A stretch of 64,000 bases of DNA from NCBI GenBank assembly GCA_958352855.1, contig CATWQE010000003.1, positions 1 through 64,000 on the forward strand, in the 5' to 3' direction. The notes beneath the pieces are model-generated. The model was not told where the DNA came from. It worked only from the letters and a program-made list of their open reading frames with translations, and ran no database searches. The position numbers and the translations under genes are program-made. Origin of the DNA: an uncultured Bacillota bacterium. Lineage in GTDB: Bacteria > Bacillota > Clostridia > Lachnospirales > Lachnospiraceae. Shown here piece by piece: positions 38,872 through 47,741 of the stretch; within the stretch, counting starts at the first letter, position 1, and each line of letters opens with the position of its first letter.

Positions 38872-39777
38872 TTATCCCAGTTCTTTTTCCCTGGTGAAAA
38901 ACTGACATTTTATACCTTTGCAACAGCATGGTTCCTTATAACATGGATTTAATTTGCTCTTGGTATACTGTGCTGGTGTATTTCTGGTAATTTCAGTTAA
39001 TAGGTTGGTACAATATTGTTCTATGCTTGGATACTCCGTTCCTATTTTTTCTGGAGATTTTATCAATATTTCTATTCGCTTATCATGAGAAAACATCTTG
39101 TTCTGCAGTAATTTCCATTCAAATGACTCTGGTAAGTACAGCTTTGCCTTTGTTAAAATCAAATCCTGTATAAAAGGTCCTATAGCACAACCATCACCAA
39201 TTAATAAAGCCTTTTCATTCCCGTATTTCACCAGATTACTATTGCCATGACTAGAAGCTACTTTATTTCCATAAAAAGATTGATAGTATTCTAATCCTGC
39301 ATCTTCATCCTCTATAATAATAACATCTTGTTTTTCAAATTGATTGTATTCTTCATACATCCTCTCCAATGTATGAAATTTACCAGATGTTTTTATCCTA
39401 TAAATTTCTTGATAACTGTACGGAATTCCTGGAAGAGATTCTCTTGTAATAATAATAAAGCAATTCTGTGATTTAAGAACCAGGGCTGCAAATTCTTTTG
39501 TTTTCAAAGGTCCAAAATCTTCGTCTATAATATAAATATTCCCGCTCTCATTTTCCAGTTCATATTTATATCCATTTTCATATAATGCAATTACAGGAAC
39601 AGTACATGAAACAGTCACTCCAGATTGTCTGGAAGAATTTGAATCACTTACCATCTGAAATAGTGTTGTTTTTCCTGTTGCACTGTTGCCACGAATAATT
39701 GTAATTTTCCTGTTAATGGAAAATTTAAACTGTACCTCTCTCTTGTTCTGAATCAAAATATCATATTTTGTCTCCAT
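38872..39777 (-). CDS. Fused P-loop ATPase - TOPRIM-like protein with C-terminal Cys motif
   Basis: A 301-residue protein. The N-terminal half has Walker A GNSATGKT (30-37) and Walker B IYIIDED (81-87), and aligns with the 142-residue ATPase at 4208-4636. The C-terminal half begins DVIIIEDEDAG (E156), has LLIGDG (D195) and LYLPESFEW, and ends in TKSKLNPCYKEPCC (272-285); it aligns with the 237-residue protein at 5066-5779. The two separate proteins of the first locus are thus joined here. The second TOPRIM aspartate is not evident, so nuclease activity is uncertain. The gene starts 25 bases inside the DUF4869 gene. A link to OLD-type ATPase-TOPRIM defence nucleases is possible but unproven. 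Confidence 0.75.
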   Translation of the reverse strand: METKYDILIQNKREVQFKFSINRKITIIRGNSATGKTTLFQMVSDSNSSRQSGVTVSCTVPVIALYENGYKYELENESGNIYIIDEDFGPLKTKEFAALVLKSQNCFIIITRESLPGIPYSYQEIYRIKTSGKFHTLERMYEEYNQFEKQDVIIIEDEDAGLEYYQSFYGNKVASSHGNSNLVKYGNEKALLIGDGCAIGPFIQDLILTKAKLYLPESFEWKLLQNKMFSHDKRIEILIKSPEKIGTEYPSIEQYCTNLLTEITRNTPAQYTKSKLNPCYKEPCCCKGIKCQFFTREKELG

Positions 39778-40202
39778 AACAAATACTCCCTTTCGAACTC
39801 TTCCTTACAATGGCAAATAGTTCCCGTCCTTACAATTTCCATATCAAATACATACTCCCCAAAATCCATGGGATAAGCCAGGAAAACAGAAAAATCCTTT
39901 CTTTTGCTTAATTCAGACAACAATCCTGCACAATTATCTCCGCAGCTATTTGCATTGCTAATTACCGAATCATCTGCATTCATAATAATAAGTGCTTTTG
40001 CACCGCTGCTGATTTCACGAATAGTAATTGGTCCTAAAACAGGACTGTCTACAATTCCAGCGGAAATCAATTTTGAATTATCAATTTCTCTTATCACACG
40101 CTCTGCCCAGTCATCCAGCCATTCGTCAGTATAAGCATTATTAAAATATTTTGATGTAGAGATAATCTCATCTTCCGGTAATTCAAAATATACTTTAACC
40201 AT
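39753..40202 (-). CDS. DUF4869 family protein
   Basis: A 149-residue soluble protein that I recognise as DUF4869: MVKVYFELPEDEI, STSKYFNNAYTDEWLDD, ISSGAKALIIM (64-74), SCGDNCAGLL and a C-terminal GTICHCKEEF. No enzymatic motif is known to me. The family is seen in clostridial genomes next to genes like the following ATPase-TOPRIM. Its diverged paralogue lies at 4626-5069 in the same kind of context. It starts 32 bases after the acetyltransferase gene, with GAGAGGAG as ribosome site, and may be co-transcribed with it. Confidence 0.8.
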   Translation of the reverse strand: MVKVYFELPEDEIISTSKYFNNAYTDEWLDDWAERVIREIDNSKLISAGIVDSPVLGPITIREISSGAKALIIMNADDSVISNANSCGDNCAGLLSELSKRKDFSVFLAYPMDFGEYVFDMEIVRTGTICHCKEEFEREYLLWRQNMIF

Positions 40203-40234
40203 AGCTACTCCTCTCTGCTTTCTTCCAGATTTCT

Positions 40235-40852
40235 CTACAAATTCTCATACTCAATTCTGCGTTCCTTAAAATAATACTCCCTGTCATGTTCTCCAATCTC
40301 CCGCATGACTCTGCATGGATTTCCCACTGCCACCACATTCGCCGGAATATCTTTAGTCACCACGCTTCCGGCTCCAATAACCGTATTATCTCCAATGGTA
40401 ACTCCCGGCATAACAATAACCCCGGCTCCAAGCCAGCAATTTTTCCCAATGCGAACAGGCATATTATACTGGTATGCCTGCTCCCGAAGTTCTGGCAGAA
40501 TCGGATGCCCTGCTGTAGCAATGATTACATTAGGTCCAAACATTGTAGCATCGCCCACGTAGATGTGTGTATCATCCACAAGAGTTAGATTAAAGTTAGC
40601 ATAAATATTTTTTCCGAAATGTACGAAGTGACCGCCCCAGTTAGCACGAAGAGGTGGCTCAATATAGCATCCATCTCCTATCTCTGCAAACATCTCTTTT
40701 AATAACTTGCTGCGTTTTTCTCCTTCAGAAGGTCTTGTCTGATTATAATCATAAAGTTTCTCCTGACACTGAAACTGTTCCTCCAGAATTTCATCATCTC
40801 CCGGCAGATAAATTTCTCCCGTATGCAGTCTTTCTTTCATTTTTGAACTCAT
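40235..40852 (-). CDS. Maltose/galactoside O-acetyltransferase-like protein
   Basis: A left-handed beta-helix acetyltransferase of about 205 residues, of the Maa/LacA family. The N-terminal mac domain shows MKERLHTGEIYLPGDDEI, and the hexapeptide repeats include IYVGDATMFGPNVIIATAGHP (His in the active site) and KNCWLGAGVIVMPGVTIG. It transfers acetyl from acetyl-CoA to a sugar hydroxyl. ATG at 40852 is taken as the start (AAGGAG 11 bases upstream); ATG at 40861 is too close to that site and a longer frame reaches 40885. A possible MerR-type dyad lies upstream at 40925-40943. Confidence 0.85.
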   Translation of the reverse strand: MSSKMKERLHTGEIYLPGDDEILEEQFQCQEKLYDYNQTRPSEGEKRSKLLKEMFAEIGDGCYIEPPLRANWGGHFVHFGKNIYANFNLTLVDDTHIYVGDATMFGPNVIIATAGHPILPELREQAYQYNMPVRIGKNCWLGAGVIVMPGVTIGDNTVIGAGSVVTKDIPANVVAVGNPCRVMREIGEHDREYYFKERRIEYENL

Positions 40853-40924
40853 TTTATCCATTTCTCCTTTTTTTCTTGACAACATTTCTCAATTCCACTA
40901 AAATAGAACTTAAGAAATGGGTTT

Positions 40925-40943
40925 GTTACCGTATAGTGTAAGC
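40925..40943 (-). promoter_or_regulatory. Possible MerR-type operator before the acetyltransferase gene
   Basis: The plus-strand stretch GTTACCGTATAGTGTAAGC has partly symmetrical ends (TTAC...GTAA), as MerR-family operators do. No MerR gene is adjacent. Weak evidence. Confidence 0.25.
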
Positions 40944-41074
40944 TTAAGCGGGTTGCTCGTTTCTTTTTTTTATATTGACCATATCATACAAGTATAATCT
41001 GCCATCTCCCGAACACTGCCTGATGCATTAATAATTCTAAATATCCTATGCTTTTTCCACTGGCATTTCTCCGT

Positions 41075-42061
41075 TTACAGTACAATCCCAACCCATTCTA
41101 TGAGAATCCCCCACAAAACACTCACTCCATAAAGGGTTCCTGCAATGGTCAGATTCTCTTTTATGCCTTTGTTGGTCCGAAACAATACCAAAAGCCCAAC
41201 TCCTGCGCCTGCCAGAAGCCCTGCAAGCATCTGTCCCACTCCCAAAATACCGCTTAAATACATCTGCGTAATAATCACAGATGCCGCGCAGTTTGGAATC
41301 ATACCCACAAGACCTGCCAGAAGCACGCCTAATACCGGCTGATTTACTATAAAGTCCGCTATATGCTCCTGTCCAATGCTTTCCACCAGAAAACCAATGG
41401 CAAAAGAAATCAGAAAAAGAAAAATTGTAATTTGCACTGTATGAATGAATGCGGAATGAAAAATTCCGCCTTCTTCACAGCCGCAATGGTCCTTCTCACA
41501 AAGATCGTGAATGGTCTTTTCATGTTCCTCTCCTGCATGATGATGGTGCTGATGACCATGGTGCTCTTCATGTTCATGGTGGCTGTGCCCAGTATGATGG
41601 GTATGCTCATGGTGCATTTTCTCCCCCTCTGCCTGTCCCTCTTTTGAAACGCCTCTTCTCTTTTTCAGGGTTCTCCATACAAAGTCAATAGCAAAGCCGG
41701 TCATTGCCCCGATAACTACCTTCAAAAGCAAAATTTTCCCGATTACAGAGGGCGCCACAGATTCTGACAAAAAGATGGGCAGCATTTCATCCGAAGTGGA
41801 AAGAAATATTGCCAGCAAAGTACCAACCGAAATCACACCTCCTGCATAAAAACCTGATGCAGCCGCTGAAAATCCGCATTGAGGAACCATTCCCACTATA
41901 CTTCCGATGAAAGGGCCAAAGCGTCCCGCCTTTTTTACCATTTGTTTGGAGGTTTCTTTTGTTCTATGCTCCAAATATTCCATAGCCAGGTAGGTTATGA
42001 ACAAAAAGGGAACCAGTTTTACAGTATCTAACAATGCGTCCATGCACAAATCAATCAGCAT
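41075..42061 (-). CDS. Putative heavy-metal exporter (10-TM, ArsP_2-like) with His-rich loop
   Basis: A 328-residue membrane protein with two similar halves: GPFIGSIVGMVPQCGFSAAASGFYAGG in part in the first, LLAGLVGMIPNCAASVIITQMYLSG in part in the second. Between them is a cytoplasmic or periplasmic loop with over 20 histidines (about residues 150-190, e.g. HHEHEEHHGHQHHHH) and the DLCEKDHCGC cluster. The family is predicted to export heavy metals or manganese. The loop fits zinc, nickel or similar soft metals. It has no neighbouring metal regulator; the genes upstream are wall enzymes. Confidence 0.8.
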   Translation of the reverse strand: MLIDLCMDALLDTVKLVPFLFITYLAMEYLEHRTKETSKQMVKKAGRFGPFIGSIVGMVPQCGFSAAASGFYAGGVISVGTLLAIFLSTSDEMLPIFLSESVAPSVIGKILLLKVVIGAMTGFAIDFVWRTLKKRRGVSKEGQAEGEKMHHEHTHHTGHSHHEHEEHHGHQHHHHAGEEHEKTIHDLCEKDHCGCEEGGIFHSAFIHTVQITIFLFLISFAIGFLVESIGQEHIADFIVNQPVLGVLLAGLVGMIPNCAASVIITQMYLSGILGVGQMLAGLLAGAGVGLLVLFRTNKGIKENLTIAGTLYGVSVLWGILIEWVGIVL

Positions 42062-42083
42062 ATCAATCTCCTTTTCAAATATA

Positions 42084-43082
42084 TCATTTCATGCTCTCAT
42101 AAATATCACTGGAAAGATTTACAATAGCCTCTCTGGCTGCTACTGCATCTTTTAAGTTCTCAGACATCACACAGAGAATATACGGGTGTTCCCCTGCAAA
42201 TACAATGGCTGCATCATTTTCCACGCTTGATAATTCACCGGTTTTATTGGCTGTTTCAATACCGGAAGGAACTCCCGCCGGAATCTTCCCTGTGCGCTCC
42301 TGCTGTTTTAAAAGATTCAGCATTTCTTCTGCATGGGGAATGCTGTTTTTATAAATACGTTCCAGAAACAATCCACAATCTTTTACAGAAGTGTAATTAT
42401 CACAATTTTCATTAGATTCCAACAGCATCCTTCCCATAGAGGAGTCCTCATATCCCTGACTATTGCAATAGGCATTGACAACCTCTCTGCCTGTCGCTGC
42501 ATCCTGATTTCCCAAGAGTTTTGTCAGGGTATTTGCCGCTTCATTATCACTCACCGTAATCATCGCCTGCAAAAGAGCATCTACTTTTTCTTTTCCTGCA
42601 GTACTTGTAAGTTTCTCGTAATTTTCATAAACAGCGCCCATAATATAAAGTTTTATCAGACTGGCTGCCTGCATTTTACTCTGCCCGCTGCTTTTCTCTG
42701 TCCCGCTTTTTAAATCCTGTACATAAACAGCCCAATGTTCTCCCTGTTCCATACCGGATGCAATCTGATTGGAAATCACTCCCGAAATGCCATCAAGCCC
42801 CTCGGGTGTCTCCTGCTCTCCCGGCAGTTCTTCTTTTTGCTCTTCCTGGTTTTCTTTCTGTTCTGCTGCCTGTACTTGCTGTTTTTCCATGTCTTTTTTC
42901 TCAGCTTCTAAGTCCTGTATCTGAAGTATCAGCTTCTCCTTTTCTTCTTCCAGAACATTTTTCCTCTCATTTTCTTTTTCCATACATTGCATGAAATAAA
43001 TGTTGACTGCCAGAAAAAACAGCACGAACCCTACCAAAACACCTGTTACGATAATTCTCGTCTTCTTTTTTCTTTTTTTCAT
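42084..43082 (-). CDS. Class A beta-lactamase-like serine hydrolase
   Basis: A 332-residue protein with an N-terminal membrane helix (about 8-30), a coiled coil rich in E and Q (30-80) and a beta-lactamase-like fold. Active-site motifs are AASLIKLYIM (SxxK), VSDNEAAN (SDN) and NKTGELSSVENDAA (KTG). A class-A E166 loop is not clear, so an esterase or peptidase acting on the wall, rather than a true beta-lactamase, is quite possible. It shares its coiled-coil design with the amidase encoded just upstream (13 bases away), which suggests common localisation. Confidence 0.8.
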   Translation of the reverse strand: MKKRKKKTRIIVTGVLVGFVLFFLAVNIYFMQCMEKENERKNVLEEEKEKLILQIQDLEAEKKDMEKQQVQAAEQKENQEEQKEELPGEQETPEGLDGISGVISNQIASGMEQGEHWAVYVQDLKSGTEKSSGQSKMQAASLIKLYIMGAVYENYEKLTSTAGKEKVDALLQAMITVSDNEAANTLTKLLGNQDAATGREVVNAYCNSQGYEDSSMGRMLLESNENCDNYTSVKDCGLFLERIYKNSIPHAEEMLNLLKQQERTGKIPAGVPSGIETANKTGELSSVENDAAIVFAGEHPYILCVMSENLKDAVAAREAIVNLSSDIYESMK

Positions 43083-43094
43083 GTTCTCTACCTG

Positions 43095-43991
43095 CTAATT
43101 TCCGGCTGCAAAATAATTGTCAATGCCATTTGCAATTCCCTGCACCATGCGTTCCTGGTATTCTGCATTCTGCATATTTTTGTCGTCTGTTTCATTGGTC
43201 ATAAATCCCATTTCCAAAATAATAACAGGTACAGAGCTCCAATTAATTCCTGTCATGTTATCAAAAAGCTGTACTCCGTTATTCTTCATTCCACAGGAAT
43301 CACAATAAGCCTGAATTACGGCTTCTCCAAGAGCATAGCTTTTCTCATGAAGATGGGATACAAAGGGATTCTCACTGGATGGCGCCATAGTCATTGCCCC
43401 ATGAACACTGGAATCCTCATTTCCGTTTCCATGGATTCTAACATATATATCTGCGCCCCATTTAGTTGCCAGCTCTGCCCGTTCCTTATTGCTGATAGCA
43501 GTCTCATTATCCTGTCTGGTAAGCAAAACCTGGTAGCCTCTTTTCTCCAGTTCTGTTTTCAGTAGCCTGGAAATGTTCATATTCAGTTCATACTCCGGCA
43601 CGCCGGTAAATTTACCCTGGGTTCCTCCTGTTGCCTTTGCTTTCATTTCTGTTGAACCGGGTCCCAAAGGCTCTTTATCGCTCATATCTACCTTTGGGCT
43701 TTGATGCCCCGGATCAATGGCTATTTTCTTTTGTTCTTCTTTCTCTGTTTCCTTTTCTGCTTTCTGTTCCTCTTTCTGTTCTTCTTTTATTTTCTCCAAT
43801 TTATCCTCAGCCTCTTGTTTTTCTTCCTGCAAGGTTTCTATCTGATCTCTTAAATTCCCAATCTCCTTGTGTAATTTCCCGGACTCTTCCTTTATTTCTT
43901 TTAGTTCCTTTATCTGAAACACAGCATGAACAACCGCAAAGGACAAAAGCACAGCCAGAATTCCAATGATTACCATATGTTTTTTCTTCAT
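43095..43991 (-). CDS. N-acetylmuramoyl-L-alanine amidase (Amidase_3)
   Basis: A 298-residue wall hydrolase. An N-terminal helix (5-24) anchors it, followed by a coiled coil (25-90). The Amidase_3 domain has the zinc ligands in KIAIDPGHQ, the Glu in EYELNMNISRLLKTEL and the His in VRIHGNGNED, and ends in ILEMGFMTNETDD. These are the conserved positions of CwlC/AmiC-type amidases. It cleaves the bond between muramic acid and L-Ala. The serine hydrolase follows within 13 bases, so the two form an operon for wall turnover. Confidence 0.92.
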   Translation of the reverse strand: MKKKHMVIIGILAVLLSFAVVHAVFQIKELKEIKEESGKLHKEIGNLRDQIETLQEEKQEAEDKLEKIKEEQKEEQKAEKETEKEEQKKIAIDPGHQSPKVDMSDKEPLGPGSTEMKAKATGGTQGKFTGVPEYELNMNISRLLKTELEKRGYQVLLTRQDNETAISNKERAELATKWGADIYVRIHGNGNEDSSVHGAMTMAPSSENPFVSHLHEKSYALGEAVIQAYCDSCGMKNNGVQLFDNMTGINWSSVPVIILEMGFMTNETDDKNMQNAEYQERMVQGIANGIDNYFAAGN

Positions 43992-44000
43992 GCTTCCACC

Positions 44001-44396
44001 TTACTGCTTTGCACCACACTTGGTACAAAAGTTCGCTTCTCTTGGAATCCTGGTTCCACAGTAAATACAAAACTTTGTTTCCGGCATCTGTGGATCATAA
44101 GGTGTTGTATCTGGCCATTCTATCTTTGTTCCGCAACCCACACAGAAAATCATATCGCTCTCCAATGGTGTTCCACATACAGGACACTTCTGGACATTTT
44201 CAAGTTCTGCAATTTTTTCATTGATTTCATCAATTTTACCATAGCTGTTACGGATTAGTGTCACCAGTTCCTCAAGCTCCGGCTCTGGTTCATTTCCTTT
44301 TAATTCATAATATAATTTACCCAGGTTCTGATAATATTTTTCGATTTTTTCCTCTTCTTCTGAAATACTTTTCTTTAAATTACTAATATCAGCCAT
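44001..44396 (-). CDS. Coiled-coil zinc-ribbon protein
   Basis: A 131-residue protein: an N-terminal coiled coil (1-70, rich in E and K) and a double zinc ribbon, CPVCG...CVGCG and CIYCG...CTKCG. It ends KCGAKQ like the first ribbon of the next gene. It is probably a scaffold or regulator, a common theme in clostridia, with unknown partners. It is last of three zinc-ribbon genes (47608 to 44001) and ends 10 bases before the amidase gene. Confidence 0.75.
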   Translation of the reverse strand: MADISNLKKSISEEEEKIEKYYQNLGKLYYELKGNEPEPELEELVTLIRNSYGKIDEINEKIAELENVQKCPVCGTPLESDMIFCVGCGTKIEWPDTTPYDPQMPETKFCIYCGTRIPREANFCTKCGAKQ

Positions 44397-44409
44397 TTCT
44401 ATTTACTCC

Positions 44410-46311
44410 TTAATAATAAAATACAGTTCCTCCAAAAATAGCGGTTACATTTTCATCTATTTCCAATAGTTTATCCTTGCCACTATAATACTTCAAATCG
44501 CCTTCTTTTCTATCCAGGCTATAGTCTACTAATACTGCAATATTTTTTTCATCAAAGACATGATAAGCGTATACATCATCTGCAATCGTTCTGTCTTCTT
44601 TTCCATTATACAATTTTAATGTAGCCCTGCCTTTATTACTGTCATAATCTACTGCATAAGCAACTCCATTTTTTACGTTCTCCAAGCTTCCCACAAATAC
44701 ATCAGAATCTATATGTTCTTCATTGCAGTATAACTCACCTGCTGATTCATTTACATCTGCCAGATAGTAAATCTTTCCTTCTGTAAGCATCTGTATAGAG
44801 TCCATACCTTCTGCGACAATCTTACATGAGCCATCAGAACCTTCTCCTATCTGAAAAGACATTAAAGTATATGTCCTGGTCACCTCTTCCTCAGAAGTTT
44901 CTGCTTTTAAACCATATCCTATCTTTTTCTCTGGTTCTAAAGCCACTGCATACTCTAATTTCTCTGCTAATGTAATCACTTTCTTTTCTGTATAGACACA
45001 GGTTTCCTTCACATTATTCAAGTTTTGAATATATAAATCTGCTAAATCAGAAAAAGATTCTATCTCCGACATTTTAATTTGAGGTACTTCTTCCATCCGA
45101 TAGCGATTAAATGCAAATACCCCCTCCTTTTTGGCTTCTGTTCCATAATCATACACACTCTCTGCATAAAATTCTTCTACCAGTTCTTCCTTGCCATTTC
45201 GAAAGCAATATAATTCCTTCATATAGGCTCCAAATTCTAACTCCTTAAGCCCTTCACGCATCTTATTTCTGTTCTCTTTTGCCTCATATTGTTCCCAGGC
45301 CTGATCGTATGCGTCTTCGTCAAAGGATTCTACTCTTTCATATCTGCCGGTAAATTCATTTTTCTCAGCTCTCTGCACTATATAACTATCATAGTACGGC
45401 TCTTGGATGTTTGCATCTGACTCTAAACAGTCATCTTCCACAATATCAGCTCCTGTAAGTACCCTATCAGGAACCTTAATATAGCAAATACTGCCTGTCT
45501 GTTCCGAATTAGAAACAATGCCTGAAACATTAGAAGCGATTTTCTTTTTATCATCAAAGTTTTTGATAACATATAATGTATCCTCTTCTACCACTGCAAT
45601 CTGCTTTAGATTCTCACTAATATCGTAAAAATTGACATTCGTTGCCAATGCTTTTTTCTCTCTTTTCAGCGCTAAATCCTGCTGATAGATGGCATATACC
45701 CCATTCTCTGATTCAATCCATACAATATTTTTCTCATCTTTGTCAATGTGATAATCTTCTACATGAGAGGCTATTTTTTCTTTATTCCCCTTTTTATCAT
45801 TGATATACAGTGTATTGTTTCCTGATTTTATGTAAAGCACTTTATTCTGTTCCAATACATGATACCGCCAAACAGAATTATCCAGCTTAATAGGATCATC
45901 TTCTTTTCCCACCTTCTGCATATTCAGACAATACTCCGGATAAACTGTATCACTCTCTCGTGTTACTTCCGTAGGATAAAAAATATACTTCCCATCCCTG
46001 GAATATTCTACCTTGACATATGCATCTGGATTATTATCTTTTTCTCCATAATCTCCGCTGTATTTCACAGTTTTTTTCCTTGGGTGCTCCAAATCCGCCT
46101 GATTTACACTGCCATCCTTTAAATATGCCACATACTTATGATTTCCCATAAGAAGCGTCCCCACTACGCAGGCTCCGCCAACTGCTAAAAGAAATGCTGC
46201 TGCTCCTATTGCCAGCTTTTTAGGAAATCGCTTCCCCGGCTGCTTTGCCCCACACTGAAAGCAAAATCCGGCGCCCTTGGGAAGCTCGCATCCACATCTT
46301 GCACATTTCAT
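44410..46311 (-). CDS. Membrane protein with N-terminal zinc ribbon and beta-propeller-like ectodomain
   Basis: A 633-residue protein: zinc ribbon CARCGCELPKGAGFCFQCG at the N-terminus, a membrane helix (about 36-56), and a large outside domain. The latter is repetitive, with short strands around YV.YSRDGKYIFYP, NIVWIESENGVYAIY and similar, reminiscent of a DUF5050/TolB-like propeller. No catalytic motif. ATG at 46311 has GGAGGAG upstream. Neighbours are two further zinc-ribbon genes. A sensor or adhesion role is a guess. Confidence 0.7.
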   Translation of the reverse strand: MKCARCGCELPKGAGFCFQCGAKQPGKRFPKKLAIGAAAFLLAVGGACVVGTLLMGNHKYVAYLKDGSVNQADLEHPRKKTVKYSGDYGEKDNNPDAYVKVEYSRDGKYIFYPTEVTRESDTVYPEYCLNMQKVGKEDDPIKLDNSVWRYHVLEQNKVLYIKSGNNTLYINDKKGNKEKIASHVEDYHIDKDEKNIVWIESENGVYAIYQQDLALKREKKALATNVNFYDISENLKQIAVVEEDTLYVIKNFDDKKKIASNVSGIVSNSEQTGSICYIKVPDRVLTGADIVEDDCLESDANIQEPYYDSYIVQRAEKNEFTGRYERVESFDEDAYDQAWEQYEAKENRNKMREGLKELEFGAYMKELYCFRNGKEELVEEFYAESVYDYGTEAKKEGVFAFNRYRMEEVPQIKMSEIESFSDLADLYIQNLNNVKETCVYTEKKVITLAEKLEYAVALEPEKKIGYGLKAETSEEEVTRTYTLMSFQIGEGSDGSCKIVAEGMDSIQMLTEGKIYYLADVNESAGELYCNEEHIDSDVFVGSLENVKNGVAYAVDYDSNKGRATLKLYNGKEDRTIADDVYAYHVFDEKNIAVLVDYSLDRKEGDLKYYSGKDKLLEIDENVTAIFGGTVFYY

Positions 46312-46333
46312 TCTTTTCTCCTCCCCGGGCTTT

Positions 46334-47608
46334 CTAATGCGCATCCAGTTTGTAGCCGCCGCTCTCCATAGAAAACTCCCGTTTACTTAGTAATTCAGCA
46401 TTCTTTTTTTCGTAATCATTCAAAACAGACTGCTGAAAATCAGAAGGTTCTATGGTTCCTCTATACCAGGATTTACTGTTAAAATAGTTCTGTAATTCCT
46501 GAGACTGAAATCTCCTTCCATGTCGCGCATAAATTTCATTTTTTGCATAATTAATCTCCCGGATAGACAGATATTGAATGTCACTCTCTGTCAGATAGCG
46601 GCTGTTGCTGTCAGGGAGAATATAATCCCCTCCTATAACCCCGCTTTGAATAGCCAGAATAAGGTTTGCCACAGCCTGAGAGTCATCTACCAGGGACCTT
46701 GCCTCTTCCAGCATGCTTACTGCTTCTTTTGACTGCCCTGCTTCTGCCAGTTTTCTGCTTTCTGTATCAAGGTATAAGATATATTCCGGTTCATAGGTTT
46801 CCCGCAAATCCGTTAAGACTTCATCTGACCCCAGCCCTGCATTCTCCATATTCCGCAGATTCTCCATAATTTTTTTATAATCAGAAACCGCAGCCAAATG
46901 GCTCATCTGCGCTTTTAAGTCTGTTTCCAGCTCATCCTGGAAATCCAGAAGTTTCTCTGCATCTTCCCCTTCCAGAGCTTCTTCGTTTATCTCATCCAAA
47001 GCCTCTTTTGCCTGAGCATAATCCAAATTTCCTGCCTTATATTGTTTTATCACTTCATTCAAAGCCGTTGCCTCTTCTGACACCTCTTCCCCCTTCTTCT
47101 CCCTGGTATCCTGTGGAACAGATGCATCTTCTTCTGGCTCATCCTCCTCTGCCCTGGAAGAAATCTCCGGCTCATATGGAAGAACAACCATAGCGCCAAC
47201 AATACCTGACATTCCCAGAGCACTTACCAAAATTGCCACTATGGAAGCAGTTCGGATTGTCCGATCCCACACTGCAAAAATCCCCAGCAACAGTCCAATC
47301 ACACCTAAAACCAAAGGCAGTACATATATGACATAAGAATAAATCCCATCAGCGCCCAAAAATTCTGTTGCCGCATCCGCAAGTACAAATCTCAACAGCA
47401 AAAATAACAAAACCATCCAGACACTGCAGGCAAAAGATGCAATCAGCAATCCTTTTCCATTACTCTTTTGCGGACGTTTTTCTGAAACCGGAGGTTTTTT
47501 CTTTGGGTTACTCTGAGGCTGCATTTTAACCGGTTCCGTATTTTGGTTTTGTCTGCAAGAACAGGTTTCCCCGTCTGGTACCGGTTTTCCACAATATTTA
47601 CAATACAT
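46334..47608 (-). CDS. Zinc-ribbon membrane protein with C-terminal YARHG domain
   Basis: A 424-residue protein: N-terminal ribbon YCKYCGKPVPDGETCSCRQ, four hydrophobic segments (about 55-150), a charged coiled-coil region (about 165-320) and a C-terminal YARHG domain (NEIYARHGRRFQSQELQNYF, about 365-400), a module of extracellular proteins. ATG at 47608 is chosen because AGGAGGAG precedes it; a longer frame reaches back to 47785 but overlaps the upstream gene. The function is unknown; YARHG proteins are often linked to the wall. Confidence 0.75.
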   Translation of the reverse strand: MYCKYCGKPVPDGETCSCRQNQNTEPVKMQPQSNPKKKPPVSEKRPQKSNGKGLLIASFACSVWMVLLFLLLRFVLADAATEFLGADGIYSYVIYVLPLVLGVIGLLLGIFAVWDRTIRTASIVAILVSALGMSGIVGAMVVLPYEPEISSRAEEDEPEEDASVPQDTREKKGEEVSEEATALNEVIKQYKAGNLDYAQAKEALDEINEEALEGEDAEKLLDFQDELETDLKAQMSHLAAVSDYKKIMENLRNMENAGLGSDEVLTDLRETYEPEYILYLDTESRKLAEAGQSKEAVSMLEEARSLVDDSQAVANLILAIQSGVIGGDYILPDSNSRYLTESDIQYLSIREINYAKNEIYARHGRRFQSQELQNYFNSKSWYRGTIEPSDFQQSVLNDYEKKNAELLSKREFSMESGGYKLDAH

Positions 47609-47688
47609 ATTCTTTTCTCCTCCTCTTTGTATCAATATCCTTATTTTACTCCATGCTCTCTTTACTGACAAGTCATTTCCCGGGAAAG

Positions 47689-47731
47689 AAAAAACCTCTC
47701 TACCAGGCGTTTCGGTACCTGATATGAGAGG
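47689..47731 (-). terminator. Terminator of the DUF1934 gene
   Basis: Minus-strand stem GCCTCTC...GAGAGG (47726-47731 with 47695-47700), with an inner CAGG/CCTG pairing, runs into TTTTTT. It follows the DUF1934 stop at 47742. Confidence 0.75.
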
Positions 47732-47741
47732 CGCTAATTCT

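Noticed and set aside
42084..43082. True class A beta-lactamase
   Set aside because: SxxK, SDN and KTG are present but a clear E166 region is not; a wall-directed hydrolase is as likely.
42987..43565. 192-codon plus-strand frame
   Set aside because: Antisense to the amidase gene; the amidase motifs on the other strand are unambiguous.
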